Assembly (NCBI GenBank): GCA_977006965.1
Contig: OZ345384.1
Coordinates: 1,426,001-1,490,000, forward strand
Direction: 5' to 3'
Length of the DNA: 64,000 nt
Origin: Phymatolithon calcareum
Lineage: Eukaryota > Rhodophyta > Florideophyceae > Hapalidiales
Below are positions 22,413-33,366 of the stretch, one piece after another. Both the position numbers and the translations under genes were made by a program. The notes beneath the pieces are model-generated. The model was given only the letters and a program-made list of their open reading frames with translations, searched no databases and was not told the DNA's origin. Numbering within the stretch: the first letter of the stretch is position 1; every line of letters starts with the position of its first letter.

Positions 22413-22853
22413 TGTTCTTGGAGGTTACGGAAGTGATGAGATGAAGAGAAAAGTTTGGTTGAGTTGAAATGGTTCCTTAGTTTATTCGCTAGGTCGAATT
22501 CAAATCCTGATTATATAGACTTGAGATCGGGTCTGAACTTGATCAAATGTGTTATGATAGCATTTTGACGACGGTGAACCTAATTATTGTAATTACCCTA
22601 GTAATTGTATATCATAATCTTGTCATATCGTATGAAACGTATTCTATACTAAAATTCATGATTTTTGATACTAAGTACGGGAGTTTGATTATTATACTCC
22701 AATCATGTCTTGACAAGTGTCTTGGCCAATTTTGATATTTCTGAGTCTCCAGACGTGTTGTCAAACTTCTTGACACGTGTACACGTGTACTGAGATCATA
22801 CTTGATATTCAAGTGTGTTGCGAATAGAGTACCAAGCAGTCACACTTCCAACA
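22413..22853 (-). repeat. LTR-B1, 5' LTR of E5
   Basis: The LTR is 441 bp, starting TGTTCTTGG and ending CCAACA on the plus strand. The PBS is on its left. The double CACGTG block is present near 22780-22795. It resembles the solo LTR at 58429-58850 more than LTR-A, except in U5 and the last ~50 bp. Confidence 0.85.
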
Positions 22854-23630
22854 AAGGATACAAACGTCGAAATGGAAAGCCAGCTAACCATCTGCACTTA
22901 TTACTGATTACTCGCAGCCCATTAGAGTGATGTCTGACATCGATTTCTTAAGTCTAATGGCCAAGGTGGGCAATTGAGACATTCCTGAAAAGTCCAAGTC
23001 CTGGATCATTGATTCTGGTAGCACATCACACATGACCTTCAATCGTTCACTTTTTTTGCTCTTATACTGAATTGTCTTCAACTGTCGAAATGGGAACTAG
23101 AGCAAGTGCCACAATCGCTGGAAAATGTGATGCCATCAGCGCGAAAATGTCAAAGTGCGAACTGAGAGCTTTCGAGTCAACTAAAGAGGACTTCCTTCGA
23201 ACACGACCCCTCATCAGATTTGAATGTGTGCCGCTTCCGACTTGGGACACTTGCGCGTATTTGGCGCCAAGTATTGGTACGTGATTCCAAAAAAGAAGGT
23301 CAAGAAACTTGACTCGCGTGCCCGGTAGGCCATTATAATGGGATAAGCGACTTCGTCGAAAGGATACAAGCTCTTGGATCCACAGTTGAGGAATGTGATT
23401 GTTTCCAGGGACGTGACATTCCACGAATTGGATTGCGGATTAAGGTAAAAAGAGACCGATGTGCCTGTTGAGACTCTAGAACTAAAGTCTGTTAATATTT
23501 CTGATAACATTATGGCAACAGAGCATACTCTAGAAGAGGACGACAAAGACATCGACGAGGACAGCGCTCAAGCCCAGCATGCTGACAATTGAGAAAAGCC
23601 AATATCTCCACCGGCTTTGCACGAAAGTAC
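22854..23630 (+). pseudogene. F6: decayed copia fragment
   Basis: Degraded copia coding sequence on the plus strand: end of gag, protease region (IDSGSTSHM recognisable), then an internal deletion near 23175. The deletion jumps directly to the end of integrase (GHLRVFGAK-like part, IPKKKVKKLDS) and the acidic linker. Several stops and frameshifts are present. It is bounded left by the E5 LTR and right by the E7 LTR, without its own LTRs. It represents an older subfamily. Confidence 0.8.
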
Positions 23631-24071
23631 TGTTGGAAGTGCGATTGCTTGGCGCTCTAGTCGCAAACACACTTCAATATCTAGGTTTGATCTCGTTACA
23701 CTTGTACACGTGTGAAGTCGAAAGTCAAAGTGTCTCAGAACTTTAAATCAAGAAGATTGGCAGTGACACAAAAGTATGATAAGAGTATGATAATCATAGT
23801 CCCCTCACTCAGTAGATGATTCTTCATTTTTTCATGTTACACGTGTCACATGATATTATGACATATTTGTTTAGGGTTAGACTGTCTCTGTCGTCGACTA
23901 AGGCTTTTTCGTTGTCTGCTCGGATTCTCAGGCCTATATATGCCAGACCTGAGGTCCGCCAAGTGAATAAACCATGGAGCACATCCTCACGTATCTCAGC
24001 TTCTACTCAACCATTTTCTTTCAACCAAACTTTTCCACTCTCGTCATCCATTCCCTAACCTTCCTCGAACA
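23631..24071 (+). repeat. LTR-A, 5' LTR of E7
   Basis: The LTR is 441 bp, TGTTGG to CGAACA, with a TATATAT box near 23935 and AATAAA near 23965. It is followed directly by the half-tRNA PBS GGTTATGGGCCCAG (24072-24085). Confidence 0.9.
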
Positions 24072-24524
24072 GGTTATGGGCCCAGGAAGTGCTTGATCAC
24101 CACCGCGCTTCATCATCATCATCGTCTCCGGGGCTCATCCTTCCCCCCGATCTTCTCCTGGTTGCGCATCGTTGCTTGATTACCTCTGGTTTTCTCGGAA
24201 GGCCCGCTCCAGGGGAATTGTCTGTCATTGTTCAGAAGCTTCCTGTTCGGTTCCTTGCTAAATTATCTCTGGTTTTTGAGTGAGGCCCGTTCAGAAAGTG
24301 TTATAGCGTCTTGCAGTGCGCGTTCCCGGCTGTAGGTTCAGGTGTACCAAAACGACACAAGAGGTATACGGCCATCGAGCCTTCCCCCGATCAAGGTCCG
24401 GGTCACATTGACTCGATGGAATTTCTTATACGGAATAGATTGCTTTGATCGTTATCTTCGGTTTACTCGCAGTGGACTCTCCGAACGGATTTTCGACAAG
24501 AATAGAAGACCCACACTCTCCAAA

Positions 24525-27042
24525 ATAGACAATTCGCAAGGAACGCTGAAAGTCAAGAAACTCAATGAGACCAATTTCCATGCTTGGAAACAGAAAATTC
24601 AGCTAGTATTATCATTCCGTGAACTTCATGAACACATTGAGGACGATCCACGAGCACGGGACTCGAACGATTTCACTCTCTGGCGTTGAAGTGACAACAA
24701 GGCAAAGGCTAATATCGGACTTTCTCTCTCGGATGAACATCTCGAGCATGTGCAAGATGTGAATACGGCCAAGGAAATGTGGCAGTCGATTCTCAATATC
24801 TTTGAACGACATACACTACTGAACAAACTGGCCGCTCGTCGCAAGTTCTATACCGCCACAATGCTCGAGGACGAGAAAATACTTTCTTATACGAACCGTA
24901 TTCGCCAGCTCGCATCCACCCTCAAGTCAATGGGTGTTGATATCGACGACAAAGAAATGGCAATGGCTGTGCTTAACGGACCTCCGGAACGTACGATAGC
25001 TTAATCAGTGCACTCGATGCTCTTGGCAACGAGGATGAGTCATTCTCGCTCGAGTTTGTGAAGAGCAGACTTTTGCAAGAGGAGCAGCGTATGTCTATGA
25101 GAGTCGAAGCATCAACCGTGAAAGCTGAAACTGCCGCACTGTTTACGGCCAGACGCGATGGAGAACGCATTCGTGATCACTGCGACCATTGTCATCGATC
25201 CGGACATAAGAGCGTTAACTGTTAGACCAAATTCCCTCACCTTGCTCCGGAAGGATACAGACGTCGGAATGAAAAGCAAAAAAAACCATCTGCATTTGTG
25301 ACTGATGAGTCGGAACCTGTTCGTGTCATGTCTGATTCCGACTTTGTATGCTTGATGGCCAAGGTGCGAAATTCCGACATTTCCGAGAAGTCCAAGTCCT
25401 GGATCAGTGACTCTGGAAGCACATCCCACATGACGTTTGACCGCTCACTCTTCTGCACGTACACCGAACTGTCGTCTAGAGTTGAAATGGGAACGAAAGC
25501 TAAGGCCACAATCGCTGGAAAGGGTGATGCCATTATTACGATCAATGTGAATGGGAAGCCGTCGAAATGTAAACTCAGGGATGTTATGCAAATACCGGAC
25601 TTTGGATACTCTTTACTATCGGTATCCAAAATGGATGAGTATGGATATGGGATTACGTTCAAGAACAGTCGTTGCTATGTTAAAGCTGATGATAACACGG
25701 TTGCTACAGGAACACTTCGCAAGAGTCTCTACTCACTTGATCTTGCAGATGGCAATAAAGTTACTGAAGATTCTTGTCTTGCTAGCCTCCAGCTTTGGCA
25801 TGAACGTCTCGCTCATGTCCATCCCTCTGGTATCTCTGATATTGTACGTCATGGGGTGGTCAAAGGTGTGAACCTAGCTCCCAATCCAATCTCAGAACAT
25901 CCATGAGGGTGAAACGAATGTATCCACAAAATTCGAGACGACCGAGTCGTCCAAGAATGTGAGGATAGGGTTGAAACTAATGACACTTCGGAGGAAAACA
26001 ACAAGAACCTCGATGTTACTAACGAAGAAGAGCAGCAGGCGGACGATGCAGAACAAAAACCACCGGCATCTGAAGTAACTACACCGATGATCGTCAAACC
26101 CATTCTGCGCAGGTCAGCTCGGGTCTCAAAACCACCCACTGACTTCTGGAGAGCTCCCCCGCGCACTGCAATGCTTACTTTCGAATCTGTCAATCTCGCA
26201 ATCGGAATCCGGTTTTTCTTCTCATCAAATACCTCAGACCTTTAAGGAAGCGACTTCAAATCATAATGTCGACTTCTGGTCAAAGGCCATTGAGAAAGAA
26301 CATTCTTCACTCGTCCATAACAATACCTGGAAACTGGTTCCGCGCAACTCCGACATGAACGTGCTACCGTGCAAGTATGTCTTCAAGGTCAAGGATACAG
26401 GCCCAAAAGTCCGAATTGTGGCAAAAGGGTTCCGACAGGTGCTTGGGGTGGACTACGGTGAAACATATGCCCCAGTGGTGAAATTCACCCCGATTCGTAT
26501 CCAACTTGCAACAGTTGCTGCCCATGATCTGGAACTCCACCAAATGGATGTTGTGACAGCGTTCCTGCATGGTGACCTTGACGGAGACATCTACATGGAA
26601 GTTCCGGCCGGATTTCGAGATCCCTAGCGTCCCAACCTTGTTTGGAAGCTCTTGAAGGCACTATACGGTCTGAAGCAAGCTCCGCGGCAATGGCATGCCA
26701 AGATCGACAAGTTCCTCATCGATGAGCTCGGCTTCTCAAGCAGTCCCAACGATCCTTGTCTGTACGTTCGGCACAAGTCAAACAGCATCATGATCATTGC
26801 CCTGTATGTGTATGACTTACTGATTGCTGGAAACGACACCTCTGCCATTTCGTGGATCAAGGGGGAGCTGAACAAGCGGTTTGAGATGAAGGACCTTGAT
26901 GAAGCAAGTGTATGCCTTGGGCTTGAGATTCGCCGGGACCGTACTCTTCGGACCCTTCATCTTTCGCAGTCCGTCTACGCTCAGTCGGTCTTGGAACGCT
27001 TCGGCATGGAGAACTCGAAACCGGCTCCTACCCCAATGGAGT
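24525..27042 (+). pseudogene. E7 gag-pol, 5' part, multiply broken
   Basis: The start codon has become ATA (24525-24527). Further lesions are TGA at 24687-24689 in gag, a 1-bp deletion near 24991, and a TGG-to-TAG change near 25224 just after the zinc knuckle. A large deletion at 25906 removes the whole integrase catalytic core: HHCC region joined to the acidic linker. A +1 frameshift lies near 26200 in the linker and a TAG at 26625-26627 follows FRDP in RT. YVDD has become YVYD (near 26805). The +1 frameshift is identical in E10 (near 42898). Confidence 0.9.
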
Positions 27043-27487
27043 TGTTGTTGGAGGTTAGGGATAAGATTAGGAGATTGGAAAAGTTTGGTTGGTGAAGATT
27101 GGTGAAGGAGAAGTGGAGTTAGGTGAGAATGAGTTCCTTGGTTTATTCACTTGGCGGACCACAGGTCAAGACTATATAGACCAGAGAACACAACCAGACT
27201 TGATCAAAACCCTAACTGACGACGGAGACACACTAACCCTAAACAAAGTTGTCATACTATCATATGACACGTGTAACATGAAAAAAATCAAGAATCATCT
27301 ACTGAGTGAGGGGAGTATGATTATCATACTCTTATCATACTTTGACACGTGTCACTGCCAATCTTCTTGATTCAAACTTCTGAGACACTTTGACTTTCGA
27401 CTTGACACGTGTACACGTGTACCGAGATCATACCTTGATATTGAAGTGTGTTTGCGACTAGAGCTCCAAGCAATCACACTTCCAACA
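27043..27487 (-). repeat. LTR-A, 3' LTR of E8
   Basis: The LTR is 445 bp. The plus-strand start TGTTGTTGG is fixed by the TSD, so the family's LTR end is CCAACAACA. It has one mismatch to the 5' LTR. Confidence 0.95.
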
Positions 27488-27496
27488 CTCCCCCTT
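27488..27496 (-). promoter_or_regulatory. Polypurine tract of E8
   Basis: AAGGGGGAG on the element strand, directly upstream of the 3' LTR; expected primer for plus-strand DNA synthesis. Confidence 0.8.
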
Positions 27497-27508
27497 GATC
27501 GAGGGACA

Positions 27509-30500
27509 CTACGACTTCCTCGCGCATATACCCATGTCATGTGCGAACTTGGCCGTCTTGACACGATCGAGTGGCTTGGTGAGTGCATCCGCAATCATCA
27601 ACTCAGTACTACAATACTTGATTGATATCTTGCCCGTGGCAACCACATCACGAACATAGTGATATTGGATGTCTATGTGCTTGTTCCTCTGAGTGATAGC
27701 CGCGTTTCGCCCGGTCGCGATCGCACTTTGACTGTCAGTGTACAGAGTCATGGCGGATGGCTTCTCGAGACCTTGAACATCGGCAATGAGTCTTGACAAC
27801 CAGACAGATTCCTTGGCGGCGGCACACGAAGCGATGTATTCCGCTTCGCATGTTGAAGTGGCGACGATTGTTTGCTTCTTTGAGCGCCAGCTTATGGCTC
27901 CCCCTGCAAGAAGGAACACATAGCCACTCGTGGACCGTCTTGTCTCAACACATCCCGCCCAATCCGCATCCGTGTAACCGATTGGAACCAAACTCCCACT
28001 TCCACCGAACAAAATTCCGTGATCTCGAGTACCCGCAATATATCGCACAACACGCTTCACGCCCATCCAGTGACGTTTCAGAGGCTTTTCGCAGAACGAA
28101 GACAGCTTTCCGACCGAGTCCGAGATGTCTGGGCGTGTACCAACCATCAAGTACATGAGACTTCCGATGGCTGGACGGTATGGAACTTGTTCATCGACGA
28201 GCTGGGTGATGTCGACTTCTTCGGTTCCGGTGTTCTTGTTCCTTGACTCCATAGGGGTTGGTGCTGCTTTCGAGTTCTCCATCCCGAAACGTTCCAAGAC
28301 TGACTGAGCGTAGACCGACTGCGAGAGGTGAAGAGTTCGAAGTGTGCGATCTCGGCGAATTTCAAGTCCAAGACAAACACTTGCTTCTCCAAGGTCCTTC
28401 ATCTCGAATCGCTTGTTCAGCTCCCCTTTGATCCACGAAATAGCAGAAGTATCGTTTCCGGCAATCAGCAAGTCATCCACATATAGCGCGATGATCATGA
28501 TGCTGCTTGACTTATGCCGGACATAAAGACAAGGATCATTGGGACTACTTGAGAAGCCGAGCTCGTCGATGAGGAACTTGTCGATTTTGGCATGCCACTG
28601 TCGCGGTGCTTGCTTCAGGCCGTATAGTGCCTTCAAGAGCTTGCAAACAAGGTCAGGACGCTTGGGATCACGAAATCCAGACGGAACCTCCATGTAGATG
28701 TCTTCGTCAAGGTCACCATGCAAGAAAGCCGTAACAACATCCATTTGGTATAGTTCCAAATCATAGACAGCAACGGTTGCAAGTAGGATACGAATCGAGG
28801 TGAACTTTACGACTGGGGCATACGTTTCACCGTAGTCCACCCCATGCACCTGTCGGAACCCTTTCGCAACAATGCGAACTTTAGGGCCTGTATCCTTGAC
28901 CTTGAAGACATACTTGCACGGTAGAACGTTCATGCCAGGCTTGCGAGTGACCAACTTCCAAGTGTTGTTGCGGGTTAGTGACGAGTGTTCATTCTCAATG
29001 CCAGGAGACCAGAAGTCGACATTATGATTTGAAGTCGCGTCCTTGAAGGTCTGAGGCACTTGATGAGAAGACAAACCGGTTTCAGATGCAAGGTTGACGG
29101 ACTCGAAGGCCAGCATAGCAGTATGCGAGGGAGCGTTCCAGAAGTCAGTGGGTGGTTTTGAGACCCGAGCTGACCTACGCAGAATGGGTTTGGCGATCAT
29201 CGGAGATGTTTCGTCAGAACCAGATGGAGATATAGGTTTTTCTCCACCATCTGCTTGCTCACCTTCGTCAATGTCCTTCTCGATGCTCTTATCATCTACA
29301 TCCGAAATGACCTTACCTTCAACCGTACCATCACTCAGTTTGATTTGAGGAGTTTCAAGTGATACATTGGTTTCGGTCTCATCGAATCCGAATTCCGATT
29401 CATTGAACGTCACGTCCCTTGACACAATCACTTTCCGCAAGTCCGCATCCCACAGCTTATACCCTTTTGATGCCAACGAGTATCCCAGCATAACCGCCTC
29501 ACGAGTACGACTGTCGAGTTTCTTCACTTTCTTCTTCGGAATCACGTACCAACACTTGGCGCCAAATACGCGCAAGTGTCCCAAATCTGGAGGGGCACCC
29601 ATCCATATGTGATGGGGGGTCGTGTTCGAAGGAAGTCCTCGTGACGTAACTCGGTTGCGCACATACACAGCAGTTGCCAACGCTTCAGCCCAGAACTTCT
29701 TCTCGAAGCCTCTGTGATGGAGCATCGAGCGCACTAAGTTCAGAAGTGTGCGGTTCATGCGTTCAGCCACCCCATTTTGCTGTGGGGTGTAAGCGACTGT
29801 GAGCTGTTGATGGATGCCGTGTTCCGCAAGATATGCCTTGAACTCGTTTGAAAGGTACTCGCCTCCATTGTCTGTCCTAATTGCTTTGAGCTTTGGTGCT
29901 TTCGAGAAGTCCTGTATGTTCGAGTCCTTAAGCTTTCTACCTGTATGGGTTTCAGCGTACTTGTGAAACTTCCGAAAACACTCAAAGCTCTCCGATTTCT
30001 TTCGCATGGTGAATACCGTGGTCCACTTGGAGTGATCATCGATGAATGTGATGAAGTACTGTGATCCTCCAAGGGACGGAATGTCGATAGGACCAAGAAC
30101 GTCTGAATGTACGAGATCGAGAACAGCGGTGGAGCGAGAACTACTGGACTTTGGAATCGGAGCACGATGACCTTTGCCGGCAAGACAACCATTACATGGA
30201 TGTTTGGACTCTGAGTTGGGAGCAATCTTTACACCTTTCACCACCCCATGGTTTACCATTCCGGTAATTCCAGTGTGGTCAACATGCGCAAGTCGTTCAT
30301 GCCAGAGCTGTAGGCTCGCGAAACAGGAAACTTCGTTAAGTTTATTTCCATCTGCAAGGTCTAGAGAGTAGAGACTTTTGCGTAGAGTACCTGTTGCGAT
30401 CGTGTCATTATGAGCTTTAACATAGCAACGGCTGTTCTTGAACGTTATACCATATCCGTACTCATCCATTTTTGAGACAGACAATAGAGAGTATCCGAAG

Positions 30501-31576
30501 TCAGGTATGTGCATAACGTCCTTGAGCTTTCGTTTTAACGATTTGCCGTTAACGTTAAGCGTAATGATGACATCACCTTTTCCAGCGATTGTGGCCTGTG
30601 CTTTGGTTCCCATTTCGACGGTTGAAGACATTTTTGTGTATGAGCAGAAGATTGAACGATCGAACGTCATATGCGATGTACTACCAGAGTCAATGATCCA
30701 TGACTTTGAGTTCTCGGAAATATCAGAATCGCGCACCTTGACCATCAGGCATACAAAGTCGGAATCGGACATAACTCGAACATGTTCAGATTCATCGGTC
30801 AGGAATGCAGCTGGTTTCGTTTGCTTTCCATTCCGAATTTTGTATCCTTCAGGAGCAAGGTGTGGAAACTTGGTCCAACATTTCACACTTCTATGTCCAG
30901 ATCGATGACAATGTTCACAGTAGTCACGAATTCGTTCTCCATCGCGTCTGGCAGTGAAAAGTGCAGCAGTCTCAGCTTTGACGTTTGATGCTTCGACACG
31001 CATTGACATGCGTTGCTCTTCCTGGAGTAGTCGACTCTTCACGAATTCAAGTGAGAATGATTCGTCTTCATTGCCGAGAGCATCAAGTGCACTTATCAAG
31101 CTGTCGTAGCGTTCGGGAAGTCCGTTCAATACAGCCATGGCCATTTCTTTATCGTCAATATCGACACCCATTGACTTGAGGGTGGATGCGAGTTGGCGAA
31201 TGCGGTTCGTATAGGGCAGTATTTTCTCGTCCTCGAGCATAGTGGCAGTGTAGAACTTGCGTCTAGCGGCCAGTTTGTTCAAAAGAGTGTGTCGTTCGAA
31301 GATATTGAGAATCGACGTCCACATCTCTTTGGCCGTTTCGACATCCTGCACATGCTCGAGATGTTCGTCTGAAAGCGAGAGACCGATAATAGCCTTTGCT
31401 TTATTGTCATTACGACGCCAGAGCTTGAAATCTTCGGAATCTCGTGCCTGTGGATCGTCCTCTATGAACTCGTCGAGTTCGCGGAATGATAGTACTAGCT
31501 GAATTTTCTGTTTCCAAGCGTGGAAATTGGTCTCATTTAACTTTTCGACCTTCAGCGTTCCCTGGGAGTTGTCCAT
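27509..31576 (-). CDS. Copia-type Gag-Pol polyprotein of E8
   Basis: One open frame encodes 1355 aa from the first in-frame ATG (31574-31576, MDNSQ); the reading can be extended 27 codons upstream only from a TTG. Domains in order: Gag (1-~285) with zinc knuckle C220, C223, H228, C233. The aspartic protease has D296-S-G. Integrase has H426, H431, C461, C464 and catalytic D492, D569, E605 (D,D35E). An acidic linker with the RRSARVSKPP segment lies near 800. RT has motif A D946, GLKQAPRQW near 985 and Y-V-D-D at 1032-1035. RNase H has D1205, E1246, D1291 and D1330. Gag and Pol share one frame without a stop or slip site, as in Drosophila copia. All catalytic residues I looked for are present. 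The product would assemble intracellular particles, reverse-transcribe the element RNA and integrate the DNA. Confidence 0.95.
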   Translation of the reverse strand: MDNSQGTLKVEKLNETNFHAWKQKIQLVLSFRELDEFIEDDPQARDSEDFKLWRRNDNKAKAIIGLSLSDEHLEHVQDVETAKEMWTSILNIFERHTLLNKLAARRKFYTATMLEDEKILPYTNRIRQLASTLKSMGVDIDDKEMAMAVLNGLPERYDSLISALDALGNEDESFSLEFVKSRLLQEEQRMSMRVEASNVKAETAALFTARRDGERIRDYCEHCHRSGHRSVKCWTKFPHLAPEGYKIRNGKQTKPAAFLTDESEHVRVMSDSDFVCLMVKVRDSDISENSKSWIIDSGSTSHMTFDRSIFCSYTKMSSTVEMGTKAQATIAGKGDVIITLNVNGKSLKRKLKDVMHIPDFGYSLLSVSKMDEYGYGITFKNSRCYVKAHNDTIATGTLRKSLYSLDLADGNKLNEVSCFASLQLWHERLAHVDHTGITGMVNHGVVKGVKIAPNSESKHPCNGCLAGKGHRAPIPKSSSSRSTAVLDLVHSDVLGPIDIPSLGGSQYFITFIDDHSKWTTVFTMRKKSESFECFRKFHKYAETHTGRKLKDSNIQDFSKAPKLKAIRTDNGGEYLSNEFKAYLAEHGIHQQLTVAYTPQQNGVAERMNRTLLNLVRSMLHHRGFEKKFWAEALATAVYVRNRVTSRGLPSNTTPHHIWMGAPPDLGHLRVFGAKCWYVIPKKKVKKLDSRTREAVMLGYSLASKGYKLWDADLRKVIVSRDVTFNESEFGFDETETNVSLETPQIKLSDGTVEGKVISDVDDKSIEKDIDEGEQADGGEKPISPSGSDETSPMIAKPILRRSARVSKPPTDFWNAPSHTAMLAFESVNLASETGLSSHQVPQTFKDATSNHNVDFWSPGIENEHSSLTRNNTWKLVTRKPGMNVLPCKYVFKVKDTGPKVRIVAKGFRQVHGVDYGETYAPVVKFTSIRILLATVAVYDLELYQMDVVTAFLHGDLDEDIYMEVPSGFRDPKRPDLVCKLLKALYGLKQAPRQWHAKIDKFLIDELGFSSSPNDPCLYVRHKSSSIMIIALYVDDLLIAGNDTSAISWIKGELNKRFEMKDLGEASVCLGLEIRRDRTLRTLHLSQSVYAQSVLERFGMENSKAAPTPMESRNKNTGTEEVDITQLVDEQVPYRPAIGSLMYLMVGTRPDISDSVGKLSSFCEKPLKRHWMGVKRVVRYIAGTRDHGILFGGSGSLVPIGYTDADWAGCVETRRSTSGYVFLLAGGAISWRSKKQTIVATSTCEAEYIASCAAAKESVWLSRLIADVQGLEKPSAMTLYTDSQSAIATGRNAAITQRNKHIDIQYHYVRDVVATGKISIKYCSTELMIADALTKPLDRVKTAKFAHDMGICARKS

Positions 31577-32143
31577 TTTGCGGAGTGGGGGTCTTCTATT
31601 CTTGTCGAAAATCCGTTTGGGGAGTCCACTGCGAGTCGACACAAGGTCAACTATCAAGGCAATCTATCCCTTATAAGAAATTCCTTCGAGTCGGAATGAC
31701 CCGGTCCTTGATCGGGGGATGGCTCAATGGCCGTATACCTCTTGTGGCGTTTTGGTACACCTGAACCTGCAGTCGGCAACACGCACTGCAAGACGCTTTG
31801 TGGTATCCTGAGGTGGGCCCGACAAGAAAACCGAAGGTAATCAAGCAAGGAGACACGACAGAAACCCTTGTGGTGTTTTGGTACACCTGAACCTGCAGCC
31901 GGCAACGCGCACTGCAAGACGCTATAACACTTTCTGAACGGGCCTCACTCAAAGACCAGAGGTAATTGAGCAAGGAACCGAACAGGAAGCTCGTGAACAA
32001 TGACAGACAAGTCCCTTGGAGCGGGCCTTGCGAGAAAACCAGAGGTAATCAAGCAAGGATGCGCAACCAGGAGAAGATCGGGGGCGAAGGATGAGCCCCG
32101 GAGACGACGATGATGATGAAGCGCTGTGGTGATCAAGCGCTGA
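31577..32143 (-). other. E8 untranslated leader with internal repeats
   Basis: The leader holds two ~57-bp copies at 31741-31797 and 31866-31922 ('gtacacctgaacctgcag' core), 125 bp apart. Three ~46-48-bp copies lie at about 31813-31860, 31938-31983 and 32021-32069, each with GGGCC near one end and AAGCAAGG near the other. A further GATGATGATG run lies near 32106. The repeats are conserved in E2 and E4, which suggests RNA-level function such as packaging; this is inference. Confidence 0.6.
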
Positions 32144-32157
32144 CTGGGCCCATAACC
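32144..32157 (-). promoter_or_regulatory. Primer-binding site of E8 (half-tRNA iMet)
   Basis: Fourteen bases, GGTTATGGGCCCAG on the element strand, pair with the initiator tRNA-Met anticodon arm and abut the 5' LTR with no spacer. Confidence 0.87.
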
Positions 32158-32602
32158 TGTTGTTGGAGGTTAGGGATAAGATTAGGAGATTGGAAAAGTT
32201 TGGTTGGTGAAGATTGGTGAAGGAGAAGTGGAGTTAGGTGAGAATGAGTTCCTTGGTTTATTCACTTGGCGGACCACAGGTCAAGACTATATAGACCAGA
32301 GAACACAACCAGACTTGATCAAAACCCTAACTGACGACGGAGACACACTAACCCTAAACAAATTTGTCATACTATCATATGACACGTGTAACATGAAAAA
32401 AATCAAGAATCATCTACTGAGTGAGGGGAGTATGATTATCATACTCTTATCATACTTTGACACGTGTCACTGCCAATCTTCTTGATTCAAACTTCTGAGA
32501 CACTTTGACTTTCGACTTGACACGTGTACACGTGTACCGAGATCATACCTTGATATTGAAGTGTGTTTGCGACTAGAGCTCCAAGCAATCACACTTCCAA
32601 CA
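32158..32602 (-). repeat. LTR-A, 5' LTR of E8 with promoter
   Basis: The LTR is 445 bp. On the element strand it contains CACGTG palindromes in U3 (two overlapping repeats near 32520-32533, others near 32460 and 32383). A CTATATAG box lies at 32287-32294 and the AATAAA signal at 32257-32262. This is the probable promoter of the intact element. Confidence 0.93.
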
Positions 32603-33344
32603 GGAGTCAAACAACAAGAACACCGCAATCGAGTAAGTGGATATCACCGAGTCTCTTGGAGACGAAGTTCCGTATCGCCCAGCTATCGGAAGCCTGATGT
32701 ACTTAATGGTCGGCACTCGCCCAGACATCTCGGACTCGGTCGGCAAGCTTTCTTCGTTTTGCGAGAAACCCTTAAAGCGTCACTGGATGGGTGTTAAGCG
32801 CGTTCTTCGGTACATTGCAGGTACTCGAGACTATGGGATTCTGTTCGGTGCAAGTGGGAGCTTGGTGCCAATCGGATACAGAGAAGCGGATTGGGTAGGT
32901 TGTCCTGAGACAAGGCGATCAACAAGTGACTATGTGGTCCTTCTTGCAGGGGGAGCCATAAGCTGGCGTTCGAAGAAACAAACTATCGTCGCCACGTCAA
33001 CATGTGAAGCAGAGTACATCGCTTCCTGTGCCGCCGCCAAGGAAGCTGTTTGGCTGTCAAGACTTATCGCAGATATCCAAGGTCTCCAGAAGCCCACTCT
33101 CATGACTTTGTATACCAACAGTCAGTGTGCAATCGCAACCGGGAGGAACGCTGCCATCACTCAACGCAACAAGCATATTGACATCCAATATCACTACGTT
33201 CGTGATGTTGTTGCAACAGGAAAGATCTCGATTCAGTACTGCAATACTGAGTCCAAGGTTGCTGATGCACTAACCAAGCCACTCGATCGAATCAAGACAG
33301 CCAAGTTCGCTGAAGAGATGGGAGTATGCAAGCAAGTGCCGTAG
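32603..33344 (+). pseudogene. E7 RT-RNase H, 3' part
   Basis: Continuation of E7 after the nested E8. A TAA near 32633 interrupts the connection, after which 235 codons are open (32637-33344): the end of the RT connection and the complete RNase H region. The aspartates of YREADW are partly altered (TDADW in E8). CEAEYIAS is kept, DSQ has become NSQ, and ADALTKPLDR is kept. It ends CKQVP, then stop, PPT-like aaggggggac and the 3' LTR. Confidence 0.9.
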
Positions 33345-33366
33345 TGTCTCTCGATCAAGGGGGGAC

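Larger units (their letters stand above)
19138..22853 (-). mobile_element. E5: 3'-truncated copia element with LTR-B
   Basis: Minus-strand order: LTR-B type 5' LTR (22413-22853), PBS (22399-22412), leader, gag, protease, integrase. It is truncated at 19138 in the integrase-RT linker by E4's LTR and split by a solo LTR at 20554-21028. The coding part is closest to E4 (an LTR-A element) although the LTR is of family B, so the element looks chimeric. Confidence 0.88.
27043..32602 (-). mobile_element. E8: complete, apparently intact copia element
   Basis: E8 is a 5560-bp element with 5-bp target duplication GGAGT (27038-27042 and 32603-32607). It has 445-bp LTRs at both ends, a PPT (27488-27496), an uninterrupted 1355-codon polyprotein, a repeated leader and a half-tRNA PBS (32144-32157). 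By eye the LTRs differ at one base (G at 27248 against T in the other LTR), so insertion is recent. It sits in the RT region of the older E7. It is the only element in the window with every part needed for autonomous movement. Confidence 0.96.
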
